Source of the DNA: Arthrobacter sp. H14
Lineage (GTDB): Bacteria > Actinomycetota > Actinomycetes > Actinomycetales > Micrococcaceae
DNA: 50,753 nucleotides
Reading direction: 5' to 3'
NCBI RefSeq assembly: GCF_000520495.1
Contig: NZ_KI914666.1
Span: 79,239 to 129,991 of the forward strand
In this document: positions 19,201 through 26,773 of the stretch, one piece after another
Numbering within the stretch: the first letter of the stretch is position 1
Layout: each line of letters begins with the position of its first letter
Program-made: the position numbers and the translations under genes
The notes under the pieces: generated by a model
The model's input: only the letters and a program-made list of their open reading frames with translations
Database searches by the model: none
Told to the model about the DNA's origin: nothing

Positions 19201-19576
19201 GGACAGCTACCGCCCAATCCTGGAGGAGCTGGGAGTGACGGAGTCAGCGAAACTGCTGGACCTGCGTAACGGCACCGAAGTGATAGTGGCCGGAATCCGT
19301 GTGGCGACCCAGACTCCACCGATGCGGGGAGGACGCCGGGTGGTTTTTATCAGTATCGACGACGGCACCGGCTGTGTGGATTGCACCTTCTTCCACGAAG
19401 CACAGGAGCAGGCCGGCCCGTTGCTCTTCTGCACCCGGCTGCTGTTGATCAAGGGACTGACGCGCCGCACCGGGCCCAGAGGAATGAGTCTGCAGGCCAC
19501 GAACGCCTGGGATCTATCCAATACGGAAACCTTGCCGTTGGCGCGAAACCGCAAACCTCTTGCCCTTGGACGGTAA
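16202..19576 (+). CDS. dnaE2: Error-prone DNA polymerase III alpha subunit DnaE2 (ImuC)
   Basis: 1124 residues. An N-terminal PHP domain ([29 protein letters not shown]) is followed by the C-family polymerase core. [12 protein letters not shown] and PDIDIDVES (two of the catalytic Asp), [22 protein letters not shown] (third Asp), [18 protein letters not shown] and [19 protein letters not shown] follow, then helix-hairpin-helix and OB domains ([19 protein letters not shown]). The short length, lack of tau-binding features and the HPCGVIL block fit DnaE2 rather than the replicative DnaE1. It acts in SOS translesion synthesis, normally with ImuA' and ImuB, which are not found next to it here. 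The ribosome binding site is weak. Confidence 0.93.
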   Translation: MSFTHLHVSTAFSAHYGVSWPEDLAGTAAGDGADALACTDRDGLYGTVKHLKACMAAGIDPIVGVDLAVLRDGQVSGRVVVLAHGELQGAGYRALCRLISDAHANTGAHSRKPVGVTLEELASRCLDPVTLAPVLTVLIGPHSDVGQALRTRSYSTARSLFTRWLAVLPAGSVTAEVVTHLSPPGEALSTAHGVRLFKLARERNVPAVLTNAVRYCGIDGAATADVLDSARALTALGKLTDLQPNGQGWLKTPAQMESLAREIAKAADLGAPGAADLLSATGKLADRCRMDPAADMGWKQPVVPEASVIGIDQDPVTELWQRCEAGIGRRFGAISGSDERKLRERLNHEMQIIDRLGFSSYFLTVAEVSKMIIEMGIRAAARGSGASSLVNYLINVSQVNPLNHDLIFERFLSQDRSTLPDIDIDVESAERHNVYHRIFERFGAERVTLMSMQNGYRARGAVRDAGLALGMNEDDVGTIAKQLWRFSAAKFREAMAEKPELRDFSSRVEQNQQLDLLVDLTERLDRLPRHISMHPCGVILGDKNLLDRTPVQPSGLGLPMSQFDKHDMDPMGMLKLDVLGVRMQSAMAYALKEIIRIHPSRQEVAQAGRHRNVTGGVPDYIAGDGRINLEAVPFDDEPTYELIRSTHTLGCFQIESPGQRELIGKLAPREFNDLIIDISLFRPGPMKSDMVRPFLEHRHGWAPESYPHPDLKPALAETHGVTVFHEQVLRTFDVFTGCGMAKADELRRLLGRGEAEPGVEDFFRKESAARGYPPAVVDKVWNTLKAFGSFGFCKAHGAAFAVPTYQSAWLKAHHPEAFLAGIWEHDPGMYPRRLLVAEARRMGIPILPLDINRSTGEYRVERIDGGKLGIRLSLAGIYGLSHTELKRIVAGQPYDSLADLRTRARVGRASMKRLAQLGAFDSLNQHVHGPGNRADLIHHLNSSPSRPAQRRHEPIEGQLSLPLGDLELANLKPGLPEPPMEEKVRTELDLLALDVSAHLMDSYRPILEELGVTESAKLLDLRNGTEVIVAGIRVATQTPPMRGGRRVVFISIDDGTGCVDCTFFHEAQEQAGPLLFCTRLLLIKGLTRRTGPRGMSLQATNAWDLSNTETLPLARNRKPLALGR

Positions 19577-19748
19577 CCCTTCCGCCGGCGGAGATACTGG
19601 CGGTGAAGCACCCGGCGGATCCCGACTGACTCGGCGAACCTCAAAATTGGTAGCGCCGACGCTATGGGCGATAACATCGATGGAGGCTGACAGTGGCCCC
19701 GGTATGCTGCTGTTTCTATGGCCCACGACCCGATTTCAGGAGACCGAC

Positions 19749-21779
19749 GTGCCCAACAACATCACCCTCATCGTCAACGGCGAAGAGAATAAGGTGACCA
19801 CGGGCACTACCGGTGCTGAACTGTTCGCGGGACAGCGGGACATCGTCGTCGTACGTGTCAATGGCGAGTTGAAAGACCTCGACGCACCAATCCACGACGA
19901 CGGCGCGCAGGTCGATGGTGTCGAGATCGGTTCCGAAGACGGGCTCAACGTACTGCGGCATTCCGCCGCACATGTCATGGCACAGGCTGTTCAGCAACTG
20001 CGGGACGACGCGGAACTGGGGATCGGCCCCTACATCACCGATGGTTTCTACTTTGACTTCGACGTCGACGAGCCCTTCACCCCCGAGGACCTGAAGAAGC
20101 TGGAAAAGATGATGCTCAAGATCGTCAACAGCAATCAGCTCTTCCGGCGACGGGTGGTGTCGGAGGAAGAAGCCAGAGAGGAAATGGCTGATGAGCCCTA
20201 CAAGCTCGAGTTAATTGGACTGAAGGGCGAATCGGCCGAGGCTGAGCTCGACGCCGAACTGGACGGTGCCGAAGGTGCTTCCGTTGAGGTCGGCGCCGGG
20301 GAACTCACCATTTACGACAACGTCGACCGTAAGAGCGGCGAGACGGTTTGGAAAGATCTGTGCCGCGGCCCGCACCTGCCGAATACCAAGTTGATCTCCA
20401 ATGCCTACGCATTGACCCGTTCGGCTGCGGCCTACTGGCGCGGCAGCGAGAAGAACAAGCAACTGCAGCGGATTTACGGCACCGCCTGGCCGACCAAGGA
20501 CGATCTGAAGGCCTACCAGGAGCGCATCGTCGAAGCCGAACGACGCGATCACCGCAAACTCGGCAGCGAACTGGACCTGTTTTCCTTTCCCGACGAGCTT
20601 GGCTCCGGCCTGCCGGTGTTCCATCCCAAGGGCGGCATTATCCGTAAGGTGATGGAGGACTATTCCCGGCAACGTCACGTCGAGGCCGGCTACGACTTCG
20701 TCTATACGCCGCATATCACCAAGGGAAAACTGTACGAAGTTTCCGGGCACCTGGACTGGTACCGGGACGGAATGTTCCCGCCGATGCACGTCGACGAGGA
20801 ACTGAACGACGACGGAACTGTGCGCAAGCCCGGCCAGGACTACTACCTCAAGCCGATGAACTGCCCAATGCACTGCCTGATCTTCCGTTCGCGCGGACGT
20901 TCCTACCGTGAACTGCCGTTGAGGATGTTCGAGTTCGGCTCGGTATACCGCTACGAAAAGTCCGGTGTGGTTCACGGACTTACGCGGGTGCGTGGAATGA
21001 CACAGGATGACGCCCACCTCTTTTGTGCACGTGAGCAGATGAAGGACGAGCTGACAAAGACGCTGGAATTCGTTCTCGGACTCCTGAAGGACTATGGACT
21101 GGAGGACTTCTACCTGGAGCTTTCCACTAAGAACGAGGAAAAATTCGTCGGTTCCGATGAGATCTGGGACGAGTCCACGAAAACGCTCGCCGAAGTGGGT
21201 GAAGCTTCCGGGCTGGAACTGGTTCCGGATCCAGGCGGAGCCGCATTCTACGGCCCGAAAATCTCCGTTCAGGCCCGTGACGCCATCGGGCGGACGTGGC
21301 AGATGTCCACCATTCAGCTGGACTTCAACACGCCGGAAAGGTTTGAACTCGAGTACCAGGCCGCCGACGGCTCACGTCAGCGGCCGGTGATGATCCACCG
21401 TGCCCTGTTCGGCTCCATCGAACGGTTCATGGGCGTACTGACCGAACACTACGCGGGTGCCTTCCCGGCCTGGCTGGCCCCCGTGCAGGTAGTCGGCATC
21501 CCGGTGGCGGACGCCTTCAATGACTACATGTTCGACGTCGTCGACAGGCTCAAGGCTGAAGGCATCAGGGCCGAAGTGGATATCAGCTCTGACCGCTTCC
21601 CGAAAAAGATCCGCACCGCCAGCAAGGATAAAGTTCCCTTCGTGCTGATCGCCGGTGGCGAGGACGCGGACGCCGGTGCAGTCTCCTTCCGCTTCCGCGA
21701 CGGCAGCCAGGATAACGGCGTCCCGGTCGATGAAGCCGTCAGCCGCATTGTCGAAGCGGTACGAAACCGGGCAGGGTAG
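19749..21779 (+). CDS. thrS: Threonyl-tRNA synthetase
   Basis: 676 residues from GTG 19749, with AGGAGA at 19739-19744. An upstream in-frame extension to 19560 lacks family similarity. An N-terminal TGS domain ([16 protein letters not shown]) is followed by the editing domain ([14 protein letters not shown] and the later [11 protein letters not shown] region), the class II core with zinc ligands (MNCPMHC, with later His), motif 2 around [27 protein letters not shown], and a C-terminal anticodon-binding domain. It charges tRNA-Thr. The 172-bp leader was checked for a T-box (AGGGTGG-type sequence) and none was seen. First gene of thrS-HIT-pgsA. Confidence 0.97.
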   Translation: MPNNITLIVNGEENKVTTGTTGAELFAGQRDIVVVRVNGELKDLDAPIHDDGAQVDGVEIGSEDGLNVLRHSAAHVMAQAVQQLRDDAELGIGPYITDGFYFDFDVDEPFTPEDLKKLEKMMLKIVNSNQLFRRRVVSEEEAREEMADEPYKLELIGLKGESAEAELDAELDGAEGASVEVGAGELTIYDNVDRKSGETVWKDLCRGPHLPNTKLISNAYALTRSAAAYWRGSEKNKQLQRIYGTAWPTKDDLKAYQERIVEAERRDHRKLGSELDLFSFPDELGSGLPVFHPKGGIIRKVMEDYSRQRHVEAGYDFVYTPHITKGKLYEVSGHLDWYRDGMFPPMHVDEELNDDGTVRKPGQDYYLKPMNCPMHCLIFRSRGRSYRELPLRMFEFGSVYRYEKSGVVHGLTRVRGMTQDDAHLFCAREQMKDELTKTLEFVLGLLKDYGLEDFYLELSTKNEEKFVGSDEIWDESTKTLAEVGEASGLELVPDPGGAAFYGPKISVQARDAIGRTWQMSTIQLDFNTPERFELEYQAADGSRQRPVMIHRALFGSIERFMGVLTEHYAGAFPAWLAPVQVVGIPVADAFNDYMFDVVDRLKAEGIRAEVDISSDRFPKKIRTASKDKVPFVLIAGGEDADAGAVSFRFRDGSQDNGVPVDEAVSRIVEAVRNRAG

Positions 21780-21784
21780 TACGG

Positions 21785-22390
21785 GTGGCCACAGGAAAGC
21801 AGGCAGCTGAGGAAATGGGCGCCGACGGCGGAATCACCGACGACTTCACGATCCCGGGTGTGCCCGACAGCTTCCAGCGCCTGTGGACCCCGCACCGCAT
21901 GGCCTACATCAAGGGTGGGCAGGACCAATTCAAACATCAGGATGACTGCCCATTCTGTGCGGCGCCAACCCGCTCCGATGCAGAATCGCTGATCGTGCAC
22001 CGCGGCGTCCACGCCTTTGTCGTTCTAAACCTGTTTCCTTACAACCCCGGTCATCTGCTGATTTGCCCGTACCGCCATGTACCTGACTACACCGACATCA
22101 CCGTGGCTGAAACGGCCGAAATAGCGGAATTGTCCCAGACCGCCATGCGCGTACTGCGGGAGGTGGCCAAACCGACCGGCTTCAACCTCGGTATGAACCA
22201 GGGGAATACCGGCGGCGCTGGTATTGCCGCGCACCTGCACCAGCACATCGTCCCACGATGGGGCGGAGACGGGAACTTCCTGCCGATTATTGCGCAGACA
22301 AAGGCCATCACGCAGACGCTCGACGAAGTACGCGAGCTTGTTTCCGAGGCATGGCCGTCCGGCGCCGGCGCAAACGGCGACAGGGACTAA
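21785..22390 (+). CDS. HIT family hydrolase (Ap4A phosphorylase-like)
   Basis: A 201-residue histidine-triad protein. The catalytic motif is HLHQHIVPRW (about residue 150); CPFC near residue 58 is a zinc-ligand pair seen in the actinobacterial subgroup, and NPGHLLICPYRHV is typical of the HIT core. The orthologue at this position in mycobacteria acts on diadenosine tetraphosphate (family knowledge). GTG 21785 starts 6 nt after the thrS stop; a later ATG near 21815 is possible. pgsA follows after 11 nt, so all three genes form one operon. Confidence 0.9.
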   Translation: MATGKQAAEEMGADGGITDDFTIPGVPDSFQRLWTPHRMAYIKGGQDQFKHQDDCPFCAAPTRSDAESLIVHRGVHAFVVLNLFPYNPGHLLICPYRHVPDYTDITVAETAEIAELSQTAMRVLREVAKPTGFNLGMNQGNTGGAGIAAHLHQHIVPRWGGDGNFLPIIAQTKAITQTLDEVRELVSEAWPSGAGANGDRD

Positions 22391-22401
22391 AGGCACAGCG
22401 G

Positions 22402-23025
22402 ATGCTCAACAAATATGCGCGCGCGTTTTTCGCCGGAATCTTCACTCCACTGGCACGGATGCTGATCCGGATGAAGATTTCCCCCGATGCCGTCACCCTG
22501 ACCGGAACCCTGGGAGTATCGGCCGGGGCACTGGTTTTTTACCCCCTGGGGGAGCTGTTCTGGGGAACAGTATTCATTACCGTGTTTGTATTCTCGGACA
22601 TTGTTGACGGGCTGATGGCCCGGATGCTCGGGCGGACCGGTACCTGGGGAGCATTCCTCGATTCAACCTTGGACCGTTTCGGCGACGCTGCGGTGTTCAG
22701 CGGTCTGATCATTTGGTTCTTCACCGGCGGGAACAATCCCACCATTGCCGTGCTGGCGCTGGCCTGCCTCATCCTCGGCAGCCTCGTCTCCTATGCCAGA
22801 GCCCGCGCCGAAGGACTGGGCATGACCGCCAATGTGGGCATTGCAGAACGCTCGGAACGCTTGGTGGCTGTACTGGTTACTACCGGATTCACCGGTCTTG
22901 GACTGCCTGAGCCAATCCTGCTGGTAGTACTCGTCCTGCTGGCCATTGCCAGCCTCATTACGGTGCTGCAACGCATCCTCACTGTGCGGCGGCAGGCGCT
23001 GGAGCCACGCTCCACCGTGGACTAA
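22402..23025 (+). CDS. pgsA: CDP-alcohol phosphatidyltransferase (PgsA1/PIP-synthase position)
   Basis: 207 residues from ATG 22402, with about six membrane helices. The family signature DGxxAR(x)8Gx3Dx3D is complete in DGLMARMLGRTGTWGAFLDS followed by TLDRFGD. It transfers a phospho-alcohol onto CDP-diacylglycerol in the membrane. By position after thrS-HIT it corresponds to mycobacterial pgsA1, which makes phosphatidylinositol phosphate; phosphatidylglycerophosphate cannot be excluded from sequence alone. The acyltransferase and mannosyltransferase genes that normally follow are absent. Confidence 0.9.
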   Translation: MLNKYARAFFAGIFTPLARMLIRMKISPDAVTLTGTLGVSAGALVFYPLGELFWGTVFITVFVFSDIVDGLMARMLGRTGTWGAFLDSTLDRFGDAAVFSGLIIWFFTGGNNPTIAVLALACLILGSLVSYARARAEGLGMTANVGIAERSERLVAVLVTTGFTGLGLPEPILLVVLVLLAIASLITVLQRILTVRRQALEPRSTVD

Positions 23026-23131
23026 ACCCTCATCCGAGGCGCGTTTCGTTCACCGGAGTAACCTTGTACGCCGGACCTTGGCGGTCGGCATAGAATTAGG
23101 GGACATCTTTCTCGATTCTTAGGGGCTCTCT

Positions 23132-24043
23132 GTGTCCATTACTGAAACATCGACGCCGGTTCCGGTCACCGGCAGCAGCCGCGTCAAGCGCGGCATGGCG
23201 GAAATGCTCAAGGGCGGCGTCATCATGGACGTCGTCACCGCGGAACAGGCACGGATCGCCGAAGATTCAGGTGCTGTTGCCGTGATGGCGCTTGAGCGCG
23301 TTCCTGCCGACATCCGTGCCCAAGGCGGCGTCTCCCGCATGAGCGATCCGGACATGATCGACAGCATCGTCAATTCGGTTTCCATCCCCGTAATGGCTAA
23401 AGCCCGGATCGGCCACTTCGTTGAAGCCCAGATCCTGCAGTCACTCGGCGTGGACTACATTGACGAGTCTGAGGTACTGACTCCGGCCGACTACACCAAC
23501 CACATCGACAAGTGGAACTTCAAGGTTCCCTTTGTGTGTGGTGCCACGAACCTCGGTGAAGCATTGCGCCGGCTCAATGAGGGTGCAGCCATGATCCGTT
23601 CCAAGGGCGAGGCCGGAACGGGTGACGTCTCGAACGCCACGACGCACATGCGCCAGATCCGTGCCCAGATCAAGCGTCTCTCCTCCATGCCTGAGGACGA
23701 GTTGTACGTTGCGGCAAAGGAACTGCAGGCGCCGTACGAACTGGTCAAAGAAGTAGCCACTGCAGGCAAGCTTCCCGTTGTCCTCTTCACCGCTGGTGGA
23801 ATCGCGACGCCGGCTGATGCTGCCATGATGATGCAGCTCGGTGCCGACGGTGTCTTTGTTGGATCCGGAATCTTCAAGTCCGGGAATCCGGCCGCCCGGG
23901 CTGCTGCCGTCGTCAAGGCAACAACATTCTACGACGACGCCGATGTTCTGGCCGACGTTTCCCGTGGTCTTGGCGAGGCGATGGTTGGCCTCAATGTGGA
24001 CCAGATTCCCGAGCCGCACCGGCTGGCCGAACGCGGTTGGTAA
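23132..24043 (+). CDS. pdxS: Pyridoxal 5'-phosphate synthase subunit PdxS
   Basis: A 303-residue TIM-barrel synthase that builds PLP from ribose 5-phosphate, glyceraldehyde 3-phosphate and ammonia. Catalytic features are GGVIMDVV (Asp), [14 protein letters not shown] (Lys for the first imine) and [19 protein letters not shown] (second Lys), with the phosphate loop [16 protein letters not shown] 23132 follows AGGGG at 8-nt spacing. A TAGAAT hexamer at 23091-23096 is a candidate -10. The glutaminase partner PdxT is encoded 5.6 kb downstream instead of next door. Confidence 0.97.
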   Translation: MSITETSTPVPVTGSSRVKRGMAEMLKGGVIMDVVTAEQARIAEDSGAVAVMALERVPADIRAQGGVSRMSDPDMIDSIVNSVSIPVMAKARIGHFVEAQILQSLGVDYIDESEVLTPADYTNHIDKWNFKVPFVCGATNLGEALRRLNEGAAMIRSKGEAGTGDVSNATTHMRQIRAQIKRLSSMPEDELYVAAKELQAPYELVKEVATAGKLPVVLFTAGGIATPADAAMMMQLGADGVFVGSGIFKSGNPAARAAAVVKATTFYDDADVLADVSRGLGEAMVGLNVDQIPEPHRLAERGW

Positions 24044-24079
24044 ACCACAGTATTAACCAGTGACAGCTGAAGTACTGGT

Positions 24080-24127
24080 AAAAAGCCGAGGGTGAGCGGT
24101 CCATTGGCCGCTCACCCTCAGCTTTTT
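24080..24127. terminator. Strong bidirectional terminator between pdxS and the M3 peptidase gene
   Basis: GAGGGTGAGCGG (24088-24099) and CCGCTCACCCTC (24108-24119) form a perfect 12-bp stem. AAAAAGC (24080-24086) and GCTTTTT (24121-24127) extend it around one mismatch, giving a T-run on both strands. It serves both converging genes. Confidence 0.92.
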
Positions 24128-24162
24128 AGTTCTGGAGGAAATTGCACCTGCCCAGTTGGTTG

Positions 24163-26178
24163 TTACTCGAGTCCGCGCCGCTTCAGCAAAGGTGCGATCT
24201 CGGCGTCGCGTCCGCGGAAGTTGCGGAACGCCTCCAGCGGATCAATACTGAACCCTGTTGACAGCAGTTCCTTTCGGAAATGGTCTCCGTTCCCGCGGGT
24301 CAGTCCGCCATTGGCTTTGAACCACTCCACCGTGTCGGCATCCATGACTTCGCTCCAAATGTAGGAGTAGTAACCGGCGGCATAACCGCCGGCGAAAATG
24401 TGCTTGAAATATCCGGTACGGTAGCGCGGCGGAATCAGGTTCAAGGCCACGCCCGCCCGCTCCAGTGCTTCGGCTTCAAACGCCAATGAATCTGTGATTT
24501 CCGTGCCAGGGGCCAACTCATGCCATGCCAAATCCAACAACGCGGCGCCAAGATACTCGGTGGTCGCAAAACCTTCGCCCCATTGCTGCGCGGCCACCAG
24601 CTTATCGATCGACTCCTGGGGGAGCGCTTCACCCGTCCTATAGTGCTTGGCGTAATTGGCGAGGATTTCCGGCCACAGTATCCACATTTCGTTCACTTGC
24701 GAGGGATACTCGACGAAGTCTCTCGGAACGCTCGTGCCCGAGAACTTCGGATAGCTGACGTCCGAGAACAGCCCATGCAGGGCGTGCCCGAATTCGTGGA
24801 ACATGGTTGTGACCTGGTCATAGGTCATTAGTGTTGGTTCGCCGGCGGGTGGCTTAGGAATATTCAGGTTATTGACGACGACGGCCCGCGTGCCAAAGAG
24901 CGCGGACTGCTCGACGAGCGGATTCATCCAGGCCCCGCCATTTTTCGTGTCCCGCGTGTAGTAGTCGCCGAGGAAGAGACCGAGCGCGGTTCCGTCTTCC
25001 TCCTTAACTTCCCAGATGCGGACGTCCGGGTGATATCCCGGCAAGTCCTTCCATTCTTCGAAGGTCAGGCCGTAAAGCCGATTCGCCGCATAGAAAACGC
25101 CGTCCTGCAGGACACGCTCCAGCTCGAAATACGGACGCAAGGCGGCAAGGTCGACGTCGTACTTATCCCTGCGCACCTGCTCTGAATAGAAAGCCCAATC
25201 CCACGGCTCAAGATCGTGGCCCGCAACATCGGCGAGAATGCCGGCTTCCGCCTTGGCGTTATGGACCGCGGCAGGCGCCAACCGGTCCATCATCGTGTGG
25301 ATGGCTGCCAACGACGGTGCTGTCTGATCGTTGGCGGCGTAGGATGCATGGTTTTCGAACCCCAGCAACTCGGCCCGCTCGGCACGCAGTTGGGCCATGG
25401 TTTTAGCGATGCCGAGCGAGTTGAACTCATCGTCGCGGGTTCCCCGACGGACTGAAGCATCAAAGAGACGACGGCGGGTTTCCCTGTTGGCAAGTGAGGC
25501 CATGGCGGGCTGATTGGTGGGCAGCACGAGGCTTAACATATATTTGCCCTCGTGTCCGCCTGTTCTGGCCGCTTCGGCGGCGGAGGCAATATCGTCTCCG
25601 GAGAGGCCCTCGAGTTCTGCTTCTTTTTCCACCAGCAGCGCTGAGGCGTTGGCGCCATTCATTACCAGTTGGGAGAACTGAGTGCTGAGCCGCGATAACT
25701 GACTGTTCAGCTCCCGCAACCGCTGCTTAGCACGGTCCTGAAGTTGTGCTCCAGAGCGGGTGAAAGCCCTCAGGTACTCCTCAAAGAGCCGGCGCGACTC
25801 GGCGTCAAGGTTCTCTAAATCCGGATCAACAAGGGTAAAGCGCTGGTAGAGCTCCTTATTGAGGTAGATGCTGTCCTGGTGCTCCGCCAGCCGTGGAGAG
25901 ATCTCACTCTGGATCTGTTGGATGTTCCCGGTCGCATGGGAACTGGCGAGATTGAAGAACACCGCCGATACCCGTTGCAGTGTCCTTCCGGACTTCTCCA
26001 ACGCGGCGACGGTATTGGCGAAGCCGGCCGGTTCTGTGTTGGAGACGATCGCTTCGACCTCTGCCTGATGTTCACCGATTCCTGCCTCGAACGCGGGCAG
26101 GAAGTGCTCGTCATGGATCTGGTCAAAAGGCGGAAGCTGGTACGGGAGCGGGCTCTCGCCGATAAAGGGATTTGTCAT
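24163..26178 (-). CDS. dcp: M3 family zinc metallopeptidase (peptidyl-dipeptidase Dcp-like)
   Basis: A 671-residue cytosolic metallopeptidase, the normal length for Dcp. The zinc motif HEFGHALHGLFSD gives His, Glu and His, and the third ligand Glu lies in the following FVEYPSQVNEMW helix. The N-terminus NPFIGESPLPYQLPPFDQI and the late GYAAGYYSYIWSEVMDADT are characteristic of the Dcp subgroup rather than oligopeptidase F. It removes C-terminal dipeptides from peptides. It starts at ATG 26178 without a clear ribosome binding site and converges on pdxS. Confidence 0.92.
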   Translation of the reverse strand: MTNPFIGESPLPYQLPPFDQIHDEHFLPAFEAGIGEHQAEVEAIVSNTEPAGFANTVAALEKSGRTLQRVSAVFFNLASSHATGNIQQIQSEISPRLAEHQDSIYLNKELYQRFTLVDPDLENLDAESRRLFEEYLRAFTRSGAQLQDRAKQRLRELNSQLSRLSTQFSQLVMNGANASALLVEKEAELEGLSGDDIASAAEAARTGGHEGKYMLSLVLPTNQPAMASLANRETRRRLFDASVRRGTRDDEFNSLGIAKTMAQLRAERAELLGFENHASYAANDQTAPSLAAIHTMMDRLAPAAVHNAKAEAGILADVAGHDLEPWDWAFYSEQVRRDKYDVDLAALRPYFELERVLQDGVFYAANRLYGLTFEEWKDLPGYHPDVRIWEVKEEDGTALGLFLGDYYTRDTKNGGAWMNPLVEQSALFGTRAVVVNNLNIPKPPAGEPTLMTYDQVTTMFHEFGHALHGLFSDVSYPKFSGTSVPRDFVEYPSQVNEMWILWPEILANYAKHYRTGEALPQESIDKLVAAQQWGEGFATTEYLGAALLDLAWHELAPGTEITDSLAFEAEALERAGVALNLIPPRYRTGYFKHIFAGGYAAGYYSYIWSEVMDADTVEWFKANGGLTRGNGDHFRKELLSTGFSIDPLEAFRNFRGRDAEIAPLLKRRGLE

Positions 26179-26314
26179 GGGTCAACAATTTCACACCAGT
26201 CGGCAAGTCCGGAGCCTACCCCACACGGATCAGCCAGGCGACGACAGTTATTGTCGGTGCCGGCCGGCATGCTGAAGACACACACAAACACAACAAATCG
26301 ATCGGGAGGAAATT

Positions 26315-26773
26315 ATGTGTCTTCAATGCGATGGGATGTCGCGACGCCAAGTATTGGAAAGTTTTAAAGACGTTATTCGTCGGGACGGATGGTCCATACA
26401 GTTCGTCGGGGGAGATCTGGACAATATCCCCCGTGGCTATACCGTGGGCCTGACGGAGGTGAACCATCCGGAAATTCTCGTGACCGGACGAAACATAGAG
26501 GAAACCTGCGCAATCCTCCTCGAACTCGCGTTGATGGTCGTCGATCATGGACATGTCCTGGACCCCGGCATGGAGCTTGGTTTGCACAGCCGGACGGTTT
26601 TCCTGGCCCCAATGATGGAACCGGCCAAAGTCCTGCTCACGGCCAGAGCCCTGTACGGACCCAGGCTGTCGGCTGTACAAGCCGTATGGGTCGACGACGA
26701 GGGCCGATTCCCTTGGCAACAGGCAGTTCCGGATGTGCTCACCCAGCCGATTTATGGGATGTTCACCGTCTGA
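26315..26773 (+). CDS. DUF4262 domain protein
   Basis: A 152-residue protein of unknown function. The start MCLQCDG gives a CxxC pair, followed by GWSIQFVGGDLDNIPRGYTVGLTEVNHPEILVTG, the DUF4262 core, and VQAVWVDDEGRFPWQQAV near the end. ATG 26315 has GGGAGGAAA in front. It converges on the asparagine synthetase fusion gene and the two overlap by 11 bp at their 3' ends (26763-26773). The 136-bp spacer to the divergent M3 peptidase contains a small inverted repeat, CGACA/TGTCG (26242-26256). Confidence 0.78.
   Translation: MCLQCDGMSRRQVLESFKDVIRRDGWSIQFVGGDLDNIPRGYTVGLTEVNHPEILVTGRNIEETCAILLELALMVVDHGHVLDPGMELGLHSRTVFLAPMMEPAKVLLTARALYGPRLSAVQAVWVDDEGRFPWQQAVPDVLTQPIYGMFTV

Noticed and set aside
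19577-19748. T-box riboswitch before thrS
   Set aside because: No T-box bulge sequence (AGGGTGG-type) and no terminator helix were found in the 172-bp leader.
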